DNA of 52,882 bases from Candidatus Dadabacteria bacterium (GTDB lineage: Bacteria; Desulfobacterota_D; UBA1144; Nemesobacterales; UBA2774). A model generated the notes under the pieces. That model had not been told where the DNA came from, did no database searches, and saw only the letters and a list, made by a program, of their open reading frames with translations. The DNA lies in the NCBI GenBank assembly GCA_020849425.1, contig JADLGH010000057.1, positions 1-52,882 of the forward strand, in the 5' to 3' direction. Position 1 is the first letter of the stretch. Every line of letters begins with the position of its first letter. The position numbers and the translations under genes are program-made. Below are positions 8,046-17,172 of this stretch, one piece after another.

Positions 8046-10152
8046 GATAACGTATTCGAACTACCTTCTCGGCAAGGTGTTCACGGTGCTCCTCTCGGTG
8101 CTGGTTGTAGTGCTCCTGCTGAGGGATAGTCTCCGGTCCCTGAACGCCTTCTCCATACTCGCATTCCTTCTTCTGATTCCGGCCGCGGCATACAAGCCGG
8201 TGAATTTAATAAACTCCGGCCGCAGCGAAATCCCGCTCCAGGACCGTCTCGAATTCGCGCTCCTCTTTACCCTCGTTTTCGAAGTGCTGCTCGAAATATT
8301 CGGCAACGCCTTTTTCCCGCTTTCCTACATCATGGTGCCCCTTGTAATTCTGTATTTCGGATGGGAGGCGGGCCTCCTGTCCTTTTTCGTCGTGGCCATG
8401 CTCCAGGCGGTGCAGCGCCCGGGCCCGTCCCTCCCCGCCGAGCTTCTTTTGCTCCTCGTTTCGGCGGCGGTATTCGGATTTCTTCTCAAGGGAGGCGGTG
8501 AGCGCTTCCCCGCGGGATTTCTCAGGAAAAACAAAAACGATAACCTCGTCCTTCCGGGTTCCATTTCCGGCGCCCCGTCCAGGGGCCCGGACGACGATTC
8601 CCTGGGCATGGTCGAGCTCAAGAACGAGATAGCGAATTCGCTCAGGGTTCTCGGCGAGCTCGTGCCCGGGCACAGCATAATCCTCTATCTCAAGATGGAC
8701 GACGGGCTCTTCGGCATCGCCGACTTCGTCTCCAAGAGCGGGAATTACGTCGATAGCGGACAGAGGCTCAACTTCCGGGGCGGCTACCTCGGCTGGGTGT
8801 TCAAAACGAAAACCCAGGTTCATATAACGAGCATAAAGAACGTCAGGAGGAATCTCCTCTACTATAATCAAAACGTTCCCGTAAAATCGCTTCTCGCGAC
8901 CCCGCTTCTCCTCAAGGCCGGGAAGGGTGCGGACGAATCCGGTAAGGAAGTCTTCGGCCTCCTCATAATCGACAGCCTCCACCAGGACGCCTTCGGCGAC
9001 AAGGAGAAGATGATAGTTTCCCTCGTTTCCGACAGAATCGTCGAGATGATAGACAGGTTTCAGCTCTCCGAAAAGGTATACCTCAGCTCCCAGGAGCTTA
9101 ATTCCTTCTACGATTTCGCCCAGAGACTGAGCTCCACGAGCGACATAGAGGTCATCTTAGACCACGTGGTCGATACGTTCGGAAGGATATACGAATCCGA
9201 CCTCATAGGCATATCGCTCGTCGAAAAGGATAGCGGCGTAAGCCGCCTCAAGAGAACGAGCGACGGCATGAAGGGGCACCTGGAAGACATCGACATAACG
9301 CACGGCGATACGCTCGTCGGCCTCGTCGCCGGCACGGGCGGCGCATTTCACTTCGAGGATCTCTCGTCGAGGTCCCGCTACAGGAGCGTCTTCGGGAAGG
9401 AGATCGACTTCGGCCTCGGCATAAAGAATCTGAAGTCCGTCCTGATATGTCCCTTCCACGAGACGGCGCAGGGCATGGAAGGCGACGAGCGGACGGTCCT
9501 CGGGTGCGTCGTCATCGGGCGTAAATCCAAGAGCCCGTTCAACGAGGGCGAGATAAGCCTCGCGAAAATCATATGCAACGAATCGGCGAAATCCATGACG
9601 GCGTCCCTCAACTTCCAGAAGGTAAAGGAGCTCGCCATAAGGGACGGTCTTACGGGTCTCTACAACCACAGGCATTTCCAGGAGATGCTCTCGTACACGA
9701 TATCCCACTCCGACAGGTACTCCACCCGCGCCTCGCTCCTCCTGATCGACCTCGACAACCTGAAGACCATAAACGATTCCTTCGGTCACCAGGCGGGCGA
9801 CAGGGTGCTGACGGCCGTCGGCGACGTTCTGTCGAGCTCGCTCCGCAAGATCGACATACCCGCCAGGTACGGCGGGGACGAATTCGCGGTTATACTTCCC
9901 AATACCGACAAGGACGGGGCGCTCGCGGTATCCGAGAAAATTCGCGCCGGTCTCTTCAGGGTGCCGCTTAAATCGGCCGACAGGGATATCGAGGTTTCCC
10001 TCAGCATAGGCATCTCCACGTACCCGGTCTCCGCCTCCGACAAGGATTCCCTCATCTCCAGGGCCGACCGCGCCCTTTACGAATCGAAGAACCACGGTAA
10101 GAATAAGGTCACCCATTTCGAGGACGTTCCTTTAAAAGAGCTCGGAAGCTGA
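8017..10152 (+). CDS. Membrane GAF-GAF-GGDEF diguanylate cyclase
   Basis: Makes cyclic di-GMP from GTP. The 711-residue protein starts at a GTG inside ftsB. It has an N-terminal membrane region of about five helices (residues 20-165, e.g. VFTVLLSVLVVVLLL), a GAF-like domain (about 205-350), a second GAF (about 365-535) and a GGDEF domain (about 545-705). The catalytic site is intact as RYGGDEF (GGDEF at 619-623). An RxxD product-inhibition site (RKID, 610-613) sits exactly five residues before it, so feedback inhibition by c-di-GMP is expected. There is no EAL domain. The overlap with an ftsB-like gene links it to a division operon. Its input signal is unknown. Confidence 0.92.
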   Translation: MKKSIDLKNKITYSNYLLGKVFTVLLSVLVVVLLLRDSLRSLNAFSILAFLLLIPAAAYKPVNLINSGRSEIPLQDRLEFALLFTLVFEVLLEIFGNAFFPLSYIMVPLVILYFGWEAGLLSFFVVAMLQAVQRPGPSLPAELLLLLVSAAVFGFLLKGGGERFPAGFLRKNKNDNLVLPGSISGAPSRGPDDDSLGMVELKNEIANSLRVLGELVPGHSIILYLKMDDGLFGIADFVSKSGNYVDSGQRLNFRGGYLGWVFKTKTQVHITSIKNVRRNLLYYNQNVPVKSLLATPLLLKAGKGADESGKEVFGLLIIDSLHQDAFGDKEKMIVSLVSDRIVEMIDRFQLSEKVYLSSQELNSFYDFAQRLSSTSDIEVILDHVVDTFGRIYESDLIGISLVEKDSGVSRLKRTSDGMKGHLEDIDITHGDTLVGLVAGTGGAFHFEDLSSRSRYRSVFGKEIDFGLGIKNLKSVLICPFHETAQGMEGDERTVLGCVVIGRKSKSPFNEGEISLAKIICNESAKSMTASLNFQKVKELAIRDGLTGLYNHRHFQEMLSYTISHSDRYSTRASLLLIDLDNLKTINDSFGHQAGDRVLTAVGDVLSSSLRKIDIPARYGGDEFAVILPNTDKDGALAVSEKIRAGLFRVPLKSADRDIEVSLSIGISTYPVSASDKDSLISRADRALYESKNHGKNKVTHFEDVPLKELGS

Positions 10153-10236
10153 ACGGCGGGCGGGGCGCGTGCTTCGACCGTGAGCCGCTCCGGCTAGCCG
10201 GTTCCGGCGGCGTCCTCACCTTACCCTTGATGAAAA

Positions 10237-11091
10237 ATGGCTGAAGAAAACGGAAGCGAATTTAAACCCAGGGACTATTTTTCGGCCGAGAACGCCCGGC
10301 CCAGCAAAAGCCTCGGGCAGAACTTCATCACCGACAAAAGGGTCATCGAGCGCATAATGTCCGAGGCCGGCATAACGTCCGACGACGAGGTGCTCGAAAT
10401 AGGCCCGGGCCTCGGCGCGCTTACGTTCGCGCTCGCCCGTAAGGCCGCCCGCGTCGTCGCGGTCGAAAAGGACGCACGCCTCGCCGAAAGGCTCGGGGGG
10501 GTTCTCGCGGGATGGCCCAACGTCGAGCTCATCTGCCGCGATGCGCTCGACGTGGACTTCGGGGCCCTCTACAAGGGCAGGAGGCTCAAGGTCACAGCCA
10601 ACCTTCCCTACAGCGTCTCGTCGCCGATTCTCATAAGGCTCCTCCGGAACAGGGGCATGTTCTCGACGCTCGTCCTCATGCTCCAGCTCGAAGTCGGCGA
10701 AAGGATATCCTCCCCGCCCGGCAGAAAAGAATACGGCTCTCTCTCTGTCCTCGTTCAAACCTACTTCGACGTGAAGCTGCTCTTCCGCGTGCCGCCCTCT
10801 TCGTTCTGGCCCGCGCCCAGGGTCGATTCCGTCGTACTGAAGCTCACCCCCCTGTCCGAGCCCCGCGTCCCGATCCCCGACGAAGCCGCGTACGAAAAAA
10901 TACTACGGGCCTCCTTTTCATCCCGGCGGAAGATGCTCGGGAACTCCCTCGGCTCCTTGCTGAAAAAAGGCGCCGCCGACAAAGTCCTCGCCGCCGCCGG
11001 TATCGACAGAACGCGCCGCGCCGAAACCCTCTCGGTCAAGGAATTCGGCGCTATCTGCCGCGAAGCCGTAAAGTCGGGCGAGCTCGCCTGA
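10237..11091 (+). CDS. rsmA: 16S rRNA (adenine1518-N6/adenine1519-N6)-dimethyltransferase
   Basis: KsgA/RsmA methylates two adjacent adenines in the 3' hairpin of 16S rRNA late in small-subunit assembly. The 284-residue protein has SLGQNFITDKRV at the N-terminus, the SAM-binding motif LEIGPGLGALT, an acidic ribose-binding VAVEKDARL and the catalytic NLPYSVSSP (the NLPY motif). The C-terminal helical domain contains SFSSRRKMLGNSL. It lies 84 nt after the diguanylate cyclase, so it may be separately expressed. No unusual feature. Confidence 0.96.
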   Translation: MAEENGSEFKPRDYFSAENARPSKSLGQNFITDKRVIERIMSEAGITSDDEVLEIGPGLGALTFALARKAARVVAVEKDARLAERLGGVLAGWPNVELICRDALDVDFGALYKGRRLKVTANLPYSVSSPILIRLLRNRGMFSTLVLMLQLEVGERISSPPGRKEYGSLSVLVQTYFDVKLLFRVPPSSFWPAPRVDSVVLKLTPLSEPRVPIPDEAAYEKILRASFSSRRKMLGNSLGSLLKKGAADKVLAAAGIDRTRRAETLSVKEFGAICREAVKSGELA

Positions 11092-11111
11092 CACTGGCCC
11101 GCGCCGCCCCG

Positions 11112-11140
11112 TTGCCCGGACAAACTTACGGTTATATAAT
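11112..11140 (+). promoter_or_regulatory. Promoter of duplicated-domain secreted protein gene
   Basis: TTGCCC, 17-nt spacer and a perfect TATAAT, about 31 nt before the ATG at 11172, with GGAG (11162-11165) as ribosome site. Confidence 0.55.
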
Positions 11141-11171
11141 TCACTCTACTCACCGTTCAACGGAGACCGCG

Positions 11172-11735
11172 ATGAAAAAATACGCGTTCCTTTTATTTCT
11201 TTCCATGTTACTGTCGGTGTCCGCGTCCTATTCGAAGGACTCGGATCTCGGCGGCGTCTGGTACCACGACGGCAGGGAAACCCGCATAAGCGTCAGGGAT
11301 AAGAACGACGTCGTCTTCGTCAACGAGAACGGCGACAGGGCGACGGGATACTTTACGGACCCCTGGCACGTCAAGGTCCCCAAGTGGAACGTCACGGGTG
11401 CGATAAAAGAGGGCGGGAATTCCATCTCGTGGTCGAATAACACCGTATGGACCCGGCAGCCCGGCGGCGAAAAGACGCACATTAGCGGCAGGTGGTACCA
11501 CGATAACAAGCCGACGTGGATCGAGGTCCACGGCGACGGGTGGAAGTTCACTATCACGAACGAGCAGGGCCGGAAAAGCAGCGGCGAGGCCAAAAGCGCC
11601 CGCGAGCTCTACATACCCTCCCTCGGGATCACAGGTCACGTGAGCGGCGACGGCAATAAAATTAAATGGAGTAACGGCACCGTATGGACGCGCTCGCCCT
11701 CTGGGTCGGGTCCGCTGTCGGCGCCGCTCGAATAA
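11172..11735 (+). CDS. Secreted protein with two tandem copies of a ~70-residue unit
   Basis: This gene is hidden in the track inside a long shadow ORF starting at 10512. The ATG at 11172 follows GGAG and begins a signal peptide (KKYAFLLFLSMLLSVSASYS). The mature protein consists of two repeats. Each starts with a Gly-x-Trp-Tyr-His-Asp motif (GVWYHDGRETRI; GRWYHDNKPTWI) and ends NTVWTR or GTVWTR after an ISWSN/IKWSN strand. The 187-residue product is rich in Trp and beta strands. I do not recognise the family. The repeat pattern suggests a small extracytoplasmic beta protein, perhaps a ligand-binding fold. It is monocistronic and convergent with the carboxylase operon. Confidence 0.8.
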   Translation: MKKYAFLLFLSMLLSVSASYSKDSDLGGVWYHDGRETRISVRDKNDVVFVNENGDRATGYFTDPWHVKVPKWNVTGAIKEGGNSISWSNNTVWTRQPGGEKTHISGRWYHDNKPTWIEVHGDGWKFTITNEQGRKSSGEAKSARELYIPSLGITGHVSGDGNKIKWSNGTVWTRSPSGSGPLSAPLE

Positions 11736-11770
11736 TCCGGGCGGTCGCCTCCTGGATCGGGCGGGATATT

Positions 11771-12280
11771 CTATTCGGCGGGCGGGGTGTCCGACGCGAC
11801 GACCATCAGCACCGTCCCGGTTTCTATGGCGTCCCCTTCCTTGGCCATTACGTTCCTCACCTTCCCGGCTATGGGCGACTTGAGCTCGCTCTCCATCTTC
11901 ATGGCCTCGATGACAACGACGCCCTCGTCCCTCTTAACCTCGTCCCCCTCGCTCTTCAGCACCTTCACCACCCTGCTCGGCATCGGCGCCTTTATCTCCT
12001 GCACGCCCGATGCCGCGAGCGAAGACTTCCGCTGCTCCCTTTCGGAAATGGACTCGAGGTCGTAAAGGTCACCGTCGAGGAACACCTGTATCTTCTTTCC
12101 CTTCTTGAATACACCGAGCGTAACGGACCGCCCGTCGAGTATGATAGAATAAAGGTTGTCCTCGATTTTTTTGTAATCGACGGGAATCTTCTCCCCGTCG
12201 ATCTCTACCTCTATCTGGCCGTCGCTCTCTTCGAGCGTTATTTTGAATATCCGGTCGTTAAGCTTAAAGGTGTATGTCAT
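11771..12280 (-). CDS. Biotin carrier subunit of acyl-CoA carboxylase
   Basis: A 169-residue biotin/lipoyl attachment protein. The C-terminal domain carries the biotinylation motif EAMKM (Lys 128) in a hammerhead fold with typical flanks (IKAPMPSRVVKVL, PIAGKV). The N-terminal part (about 1-80) resembles the BT-like linker domain of propionyl-CoA carboxylase alpha. Its ATG overlaps the TGA of the biotin carboxylase gene (ATGA at 12277-12280), so the two should be translated together. The start was set here, not at the track start 12478. Together with its neighbour it makes up what is a single alpha chain in many bacteria. Confidence 0.93.
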   Translation of the reverse strand: MTYTFKLNDRIFKITLEESDGQIEVEIDGEKIPVDYKKIEDNLYSIILDGRSVTLGVFKKGKKIQVFLDGDLYDLESISEREQRKSSLAASGVQEIKAPMPSRVVKVLKSEGDEVKRDEGVVVIEAMKMESELKSPIAGKVRNVMAKEGDAIETGTVLMVVASDTPPAE

Positions 12281-13773
12281 GCGAGCGGGCTCCTCATAAT
12301 ACCGGATCTCCTTGCGAAGAGCTTCCAGCTCGACGCGGCTGCCGTCTGCGACTGCGGGCCGCTCGCGGTGGAATTTTCCATGGCTATCGCCGCGGCTATA
12401 AGCGCGGGCCTGAGGTCGCGCTCCCCGGGGCTTATGAGCTCGGGATGCCTTTCGATGTAGCCGGTGTCTATCTTGCACTGCCTGAATTCCTCGTCGGCCA
12501 TGACGCGCCTCAGGAACCCTATATTCGTCTTCACTCCGAGCACGATATATTCCCTGAGCGCCGAAGCCATTTTATCTATCGCCGCTTCCCTCGTGTCGGC
12601 CCACACTATGAGCTTCGACAGCATGGGGTCGTAAAACGAAGTGATCTCGCATCCGTTGTATATCGCCGAATCGTCCCTGATGCCCGGGCCGGACGGCGTG
12701 CTCAGGTACTCGATGGTCCCCGGGGACGGCATGAAGTTCGTTCCGGGGTCCTCCGCGTACACCCTGCACTCGACGGCGTGCCCGTTCATCTTTATATCGC
12801 CCTGCTTGAAGGGGAGCTTCTCCCCGGCGGCGATCCTTATCATCCACTTCACGATGTCGAATCCCGTGATCATCTCCGTCACGGGGTGCTCGACCTGGAC
12901 CCTCGTATTCATTTCGAGGAAGTAAAAATTCTGCTTCTGGTCCATTATGAATTCTATGGTCCCCGCGCCCTTGTACTTTACGGCCTTGGCGATCTTTACC
13001 GCGACGTCGCCCATCTTCTTTCTGGTCTTCGCGCTGATGAAGCCCGAGGGGGCCTCCTCGATAACCTTCTGGTGACGCCTCTGTATCGAGCATTCGCGCT
13101 CGAAGAGATGAAGCACGTTGCCGTAAGAATCCGCAATGAGCTGTATCTCGATGTGCCTCGGCTGCTCGACGAACCTCTCGACGTACACCGATTCGTCGCC
13201 GAACGCCGACCTCGCCTCGCTGCGGGCCATGCGGAGCGCGCTCTCGAAGTCTTCCTTCGACCTCACGAGCCTCATTCCCTTTCCGCCGCCGCCGGCCGAC
13301 GCCTTTATCATGAGCGGGTACCCTACCTCCCCCGCCACGACGGACGCCTCTACGTCGCTCACCGCCCCTTCCGAGCCCGGCACCAGCGGCACCTTGGCGT
13401 CGTATGCGATCTTCCTCGCCGTGATCTTGTCCCCCATGAGCCTTATGGCCTCGGGCGTGGGCCCGATGAAGACTATCCCCGCCTTCTCGCACATCTCGGC
13501 GAACTCGGCGTTCTCTGACAGAAACCCGAATCCCGGGTGAACGGCCTCGGCCCCGGACTTACGCGCGGCGTCTATGACATTTTCCTTCTTGAGATAACTT
13601 TCGCCCGGCGCGGATCCGCCGATGTGATAGGCCTCGTCGGCCAGTGCAACGTGGAGAGAGCGCCTGTCGGCGTCGGAATAAACGGCCACGGTGCTCACGC
13701 CGAGCTCCCTGCAGGCCCTTATGATCCTTACCGCAATCTCTCCCCTGTTCGCAATCAGAATCTTTTTGAACAT
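12277..13773 (-). CDS. accC: Biotin carboxylase subunit of acyl-CoA carboxylase
   Basis: An ATP-dependent enzyme that carboxylates biotin on its carrier. The 498-residue protein begins FKKILIANRGEIAVRI, has the ATP-grasp loop KASAGGGGKGM, the catalytic region EMNTRVQVEHPVTE and the C-terminal biotin carboxylase domain. Residues after about 450 (RPALIAAAIA...SSWKLFARR) extend beyond the usual AccC length and resemble the linker of propionyl-CoA carboxylase alpha chains. It lies 16 nt after the beta-subunit gene and overlaps the carrier gene by 4 nt. Propionyl- or acetyl-CoA could be the eventual substrate. That is decided by the beta subunit. Confidence 0.95.
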   Translation of the reverse strand: MFKKILIANRGEIAVRIIRACRELGVSTVAVYSDADRRSLHVALADEAYHIGGSAPGESYLKKENVIDAARKSGAEAVHPGFGFLSENAEFAEMCEKAGIVFIGPTPEAIRLMGDKITARKIAYDAKVPLVPGSEGAVSDVEASVVAGEVGYPLMIKASAGGGGKGMRLVRSKEDFESALRMARSEARSAFGDESVYVERFVEQPRHIEIQLIADSYGNVLHLFERECSIQRRHQKVIEEAPSGFISAKTRKKMGDVAVKIAKAVKYKGAGTIEFIMDQKQNFYFLEMNTRVQVEHPVTEMITGFDIVKWMIRIAAGEKLPFKQGDIKMNGHAVECRVYAEDPGTNFMPSPGTIEYLSTPSGPGIRDDSAIYNGCEITSFYDPMLSKLIVWADTREAAIDKMASALREYIVLGVKTNIGFLRRVMADEEFRQCKIDTGYIERHPELISPGERDLRPALIAAAIAMENSTASGPQSQTAAASSWKLFARRSGIMRSPLA

Positions 13774-13789
13774 GAAGCGTCCTTTAATT

Positions 13790-15334
13790 TTATAGTGGTA
13801 TGTTCCCGTGTTTCTTCGGGGGATTCGTCTGTCTTTTGCCGTCGAGCATCTCGAACGCCGAGATAATGCGCGGCCTCGTGTCCTCGGGCCTTATTACCTC
13901 GTCTACAAACCCGAGGTCCGCCGCCCTGTAGGGGTTCGCGAACCTCTTCTTGTAATCATCGATGAGCCTGGCCCTTTCGGCCTCCTGGTCCTCGGCCTGG
14001 AGTATCTGGGCGCGGGATATGATGTTCACCGCACCGTCCGAGCCCATGACGGCGATCTCCGCCGTCGGGTACGCCATCACTATATCGCCCCTCACGTGCT
14101 TGGACGACATGACGTCGTACGCGCCGCCGTAGGCCTTTCTCGTTATGACGGTCACCCTCGGGACGGTCGCCTCGCTGTACGCGTACAGGAGCTTCGCCCC
14201 GTGCTTTATGATTCCGCCCCACTCCTGCGAGGTCCCGGGGAGGAATCCGGGGACGTCCTCGAACGTCAGTATCGGTATGTTAAAGCAGTCGCAGAACCTG
14301 ACGAACCTTCCGGCCTTCAGGGATGCGTCTATGTCGAGGCATCCCGCGAGGACGTTCGGCTGGTTGCCGACTATCCCGATGACGCGCCCCGCGAGCCTCG
14401 CGAACCCGACTACTATATTCTGTGCGTAAAGCTCCTGCACCTCGAAGAAATACCCGTTATCGACGACGGCGGATATGACGTCCTTCACGTCATACGGCTT
14501 ATTCGGGTTTTCGGGGACTATCGCCCGGAGTGCCGTCGCCTTTCTGTCCGCCGGGTCGTCGGTGGCGCCCCTCGGCGGGTCTTCCATGTTGTTCGAGGGA
14601 AGGAAGCTCAAAAGCTCCTTTATCAGTGCGATGCATTCCTTGTCGTCTTCGGTCGCGAAGTGCGCGACGCCGCTTTTCGAGTTGTGAAGGTCGGCCCCGC
14701 CGAGCTCCTCGGCGTTAACCTCCTCGTGCGTTACGGCCTTTATGACGTCCGGCCCCGTGATGAACATGTAGCTGGTGTTTCTCACCATTATCGTAAAGTC
14801 CGTTATGGCGGGGGAATAAACCGCTCCGCCCGCGCACGGGCCCATGATAGCCGATATCTGCGGCACTACGCCCGACGCGAGCACGTTCCTGCAGAATATC
14901 TCCCCGTAGCCCCCGAGGCTTTCGACGCCTTCCTGTATCCTCGCGCCGCCCGAATCGTTAAGCCCGATTATCGGCGCGCCTACCTGCATCGCGAGGTCCA
15001 TGACCTTGCATATCTTCTTCCCGTGCACCATTCCGAGCGAGCCGCCGAATACCGTGAAGTCCTGTGCGTATACGAACACCTGCCTTCCCTCGACCTTCCC
15101 ATACCCCGTGACGACGCCGTCGCCGAGGAACTTCTTATTGTCCATGCCGAAGTCCGTGCACCTGTGCACGACGAACTTGTCGAGCTCGACGAACGTGTTC
15201 TTGTCGAGAAGGATATCTATCCTCTCCCTCGCCGTAAGCTTGCCGCTCTCGTGCTGTTTTTTTATTCTGGCCTCGCCTCCTCCTGCCTCGGCTTCTTTCT
15301 CTTTCTCTTCCAGAATTGCAATCTTTTCCTTCAT
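13790..15334 (-). CDS. pccB: Acyl-CoA (propionyl-CoA type) carboxylase beta subunit
   Basis: Carboxyltransferase that moves CO2 from biotin to an acyl-CoA. It is 514 residues from the ATG at 15334, chosen over the track start 15397 because GAAGGAG sits 6 nt upstream. Two crotonase-like halves are visible. The N-terminal one has [13 protein letters not shown] and the Gly-rich oxyanion loop [17 protein letters not shown]; the C-terminal one has [26 protein letters not shown] and [10 protein letters not shown]. It is first in an operon with accC and the carrier gene. The family also covers methylmalonyl-CoA decarboxylase-like and acetyl-CoA carboxylases. Propionyl-CoA is the likeliest substrate, but this is inference. 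Confidence 0.9.
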   Translation of the reverse strand: MKEKIAILEEKEKEAEAGGGEARIKKQHESGKLTARERIDILLDKNTFVELDKFVVHRCTDFGMDNKKFLGDGVVTGYGKVEGRQVFVYAQDFTVFGGSLGMVHGKKICKVMDLAMQVGAPIIGLNDSGGARIQEGVESLGGYGEIFCRNVLASGVVPQISAIMGPCAGGAVYSPAITDFTIMVRNTSYMFITGPDVIKAVTHEEVNAEELGGADLHNSKSGVAHFATEDDKECIALIKELLSFLPSNNMEDPPRGATDDPADRKATALRAIVPENPNKPYDVKDVISAVVDNGYFFEVQELYAQNIVVGFARLAGRVIGIVGNQPNVLAGCLDIDASLKAGRFVRFCDCFNIPILTFEDVPGFLPGTSQEWGGIIKHGAKLLYAYSEATVPRVTVITRKAYGGAYDVMSSKHVRGDIVMAYPTAEIAVMGSDGAVNIISRAQILQAEDQEAERARLIDDYKKRFANPYRAADLGFVDEVIRPEDTRPRIISAFEMLDGKRQTNPPKKHGNIPL

Positions 15335-15368
15335 TATCGGCTCCTTCGGAGGTTCTTGGGAATCCAAA

Positions 15369-15397
15369 AAAATACTATGTAAATACCTATTATGCAA
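15369..15397 (-). promoter_or_regulatory. Candidate carboxylase operon promoter
   Basis: On the minus strand TTGCAT, 17 nt, TATTTT, about 35 nt before the pccB start, in an AT-rich pocket of the 214-nt gap below coaE. The -35 match is poor. Confidence 0.35.
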
Positions 15398-15548
15398 ATT
15401 GGGCGAGGGTGGGCGAAAGGGTGTCTCGGACGGCGATTACCCTCCGCATGAATGTACCTGCATGCACCCCGGCGAAGGGCGGAGAACCGCCGCAATATCG
15501 TGTGGAACGGCTCTGGCGTTTTGGCGTCCGGGCCCGAACGGCGCTCTC

Positions 15549-16151
15549 TTATCCTTCCCGGATTATCTCCTCCCAGAGCTTTTTCACCTCTGCCTCAGTC
15601 TCCTCTTCCGTGCCGGAATTATCTATAATGTAATCCGCGTGAAGGGCCTTCTCCCCGGCCGGCATCTGCGAGCCTATCCTCGCGAGCGCCTCCTCCCGCG
15701 TATGCGCGCTGCGGTTCATGAGCCTCTCTATCTGCGACTCCTCGTCCGCCGTCACGACAATAAGCCCGTCGAGAAATTCCCTGAGCCCCCCGCTCTCGAC
15801 GATAAGCGCAGCCTCTATTACGACGACGGGAGCGTTCTCCTCCCTGTACCCGGAGAGCCTCTCCCTGACGGCCTCCTTTATCCTCGGGTGGGTTATGTCC
15901 ATAAGCAGCTTTCTCTTGCCCTCGTCCGCAAATACGATCTCGCCGAGCCGCCGCCTGTCCACCGTACCGTCCGCGCCCAGTACCCCCGGCCCGAATTTTC
16001 TCACTATATCCGCCCACGCCGGCTTTTCGGGCTCGACGACCTCGCGCGCTATCAGGTCTGCGTCGATTATACGGGCCCCCGACCTCTCCAGCATCCGCGC
16101 CACTGTGCTTTTGCCCGATGCTATGTTTCCCGTAAGTCCCAAAACCTTCAT
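15549..16151 (-). CDS. coaE: Dephospho-CoA kinase
   Basis: Last step of coenzyme A synthesis: phosphorylates the ribose 3' hydroxyl of dephospho-CoA. The 200-residue protein has a P-loop GNIASGKST right after the start, IDADLIAREVVEP for the CoA-binding helix region and the DITHPRI motif typical of CoaE. The start at 16151 replaces the track start 16208, whose extra 19 residues overlap the promoter. The -10 box ends 7 nt before this ATG, which indicates a leaderless mRNA. It precedes the carboxylase operon in the same direction by 214 nt. The acyl-CoA setting is fitting but may be coincidental. Confidence 0.95.
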   Translation of the reverse strand: MKVLGLTGNIASGKSTVARMLERSGARIIDADLIAREVVEPEKPAWADIVRKFGPGVLGADGTVDRRRLGEIVFADEGKRKLLMDITHPRIKEAVRERLSGYREENAPVVVIEAALIVESGGLREFLDGLIVVTADEESQIERLMNRSAHTREEALARIGSQMPAGEKALHADYIIDNSGTEEETEAEVKKLWEEIIREG

Positions 16152-16158
16152 TGCCGGT

Positions 16159-16187
16159 ATTTTAATTCCCCCGCGTGCTTCTTTCAA
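16159..16187 (-). promoter_or_regulatory. coaE promoter, leaderless type
   Basis: On the minus strand: TTGAAA, 17-nt spacer, TAAAAT, then exactly 7 nt to the coaE ATG, with no ribosome site between. Confidence 0.65.
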
Positions 16188-16226
16188 ACGCACACGGGGC
16201 CTTTTCACGGGCCGTCCGCCGGGGTC

Positions 16227-16253
16227 TTGATAAAATTACCCATAAGGTATAAT
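16227..16253 (+). promoter_or_regulatory. hbd promoter
   Basis: TTGATA followed after 15 nt by a perfect TATAAT, about 41 nt before the ATG at 16295. The spacer is short by 2 nt, but the -10 is consensus. The AGGAGGG ribosome site (16284-16290) lies in the leader. Confidence 0.5.
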
Positions 16254-16294
16254 TAACCCAGACTTCGCAGTTGCGAATAAAACAGGAGGGCGGT

Positions 16295-17158
16295 ATGTCG
16301 AAAAAAGTCGAAGACATAAAAAGGGTAGGCGTCGTCGGAGCGGGCACCATGGGTTCCGGTATAGCTCAGGTAGTGGCGTCCAGCGGAAGGGAAGTGGTGC
16401 TCGTTGACGTATCCGACGCGGCGCTCGAAAGGGGCCTCAAGGGCATAGGGAGCAGCCTCGGAAGGCTCGTAAAGAAAGAGACCATAACCGAGGAAGAGAG
16501 CGGCGCAATATTTTCCCGTATATTCAAAACCACCGAATTTGCGGATTTAAAGGACGTAGACCTCGTTGTGGAGGCCGTTTTCGAGGACATGGGCGTAAAA
16601 AAGGACATATACAAGAAGCTCGACGAGGCCGTCGCGCCCGACGTCGTCCTCGCCACCAACACCTCGTCCCTCCCTATAGTCGAGATCGCGGTCGGCACCA
16701 AGAGAGCCGACAAGGTCGTCGGCATGCACTTCTTCAACCCGGCCCCGGTCATGAAGCTCGTCGAAATCATAAAGGCGCTCACTACGTCCGAAGAGACGCT
16801 CCAGTTCGCCTACGACTTCGCAGTTGCTCTCGGAAAGGACCCCGTAAAGACGATCGACCACCCCGGGTTCATAGTCAACAGGATTCTCGTCCCGATGCTT
16901 AACGAGGCCGTCTTCGCCTACTCAGACGGCGTCGGCACCCCTGACGATATCGACAAGGCCATGAAGCTCGGCACCAACCAGCCCATAGGGCCGCTCGCGC
17001 TCATAGACCTCATAGGCCTCGACGTTACCATAAACATAATGGACGTATTCTACGAAGAGTTTCAGGACCCGAAATACCGCGCCGCACCGCTCCTCCGCCA
17101 GATGGTAAGGGCAGGCTGGCTCGGCAGGAAAACCGGAAAGGGATTCTATCAATATTAA
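16295..17158 (+). CDS. hbd: 3-hydroxybutyryl-CoA dehydrogenase
   Basis: NAD(P)-dependent oxidation or reduction at carbon 3 of short-chain 3-hydroxyacyl-CoA. The 287-residue length is the stand-alone bacterial form. It has a Rossmann motif GAGTMGSGIAQVVA, the catalytic-His segment GMHFFNPAPVMKLVEI, DHPGFIVNRIL, and the C-terminal dimer domain ending GRKTGKGFYQY. The ATG at 16295 is chosen because AGGAGGG precedes it; the track start 16271 is a TTG with no site. It is the only beta-oxidation-type enzyme in the window, and a hairpin follows the stop. Confidence 0.95.
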   Translation: MSKKVEDIKRVGVVGAGTMGSGIAQVVASSGREVVLVDVSDAALERGLKGIGSSLGRLVKKETITEEESGAIFSRIFKTTEFADLKDVDLVVEAVFEDMGVKKDIYKKLDEAVAPDVVLATNTSSLPIVEIAVGTKRADKVVGMHFFNPAPVMKLVEIIKALTTSEETLQFAYDFAVALGKDPVKTIDHPGFIVNRILVPMLNEAVFAYSDGVGTPDDIDKAMKLGTNQPIGPLALIDLIGLDVTINIMDVFYEEFQDPKYRAAPLLRQMVRAGWLGRKTGKGFYQY

Positions 17159-17172
17159 TAGCTTGGTTTGCG

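Noticed and set aside
10512-11171. N-terminal 220 residues of the track ORF 10512-11735
   Set aside because: This part is an out-of-frame reading of rsmA; only the portion from 11172, with signal peptide and ribosome site, is taken as a gene.
13808-15382. 524-residue plus-strand ORF opposite pccB
   Set aside because: It is the antisense shadow of a clearly recognisable carboxyltransferase gene; its translation is Arg- and His-rich with no domain sense.
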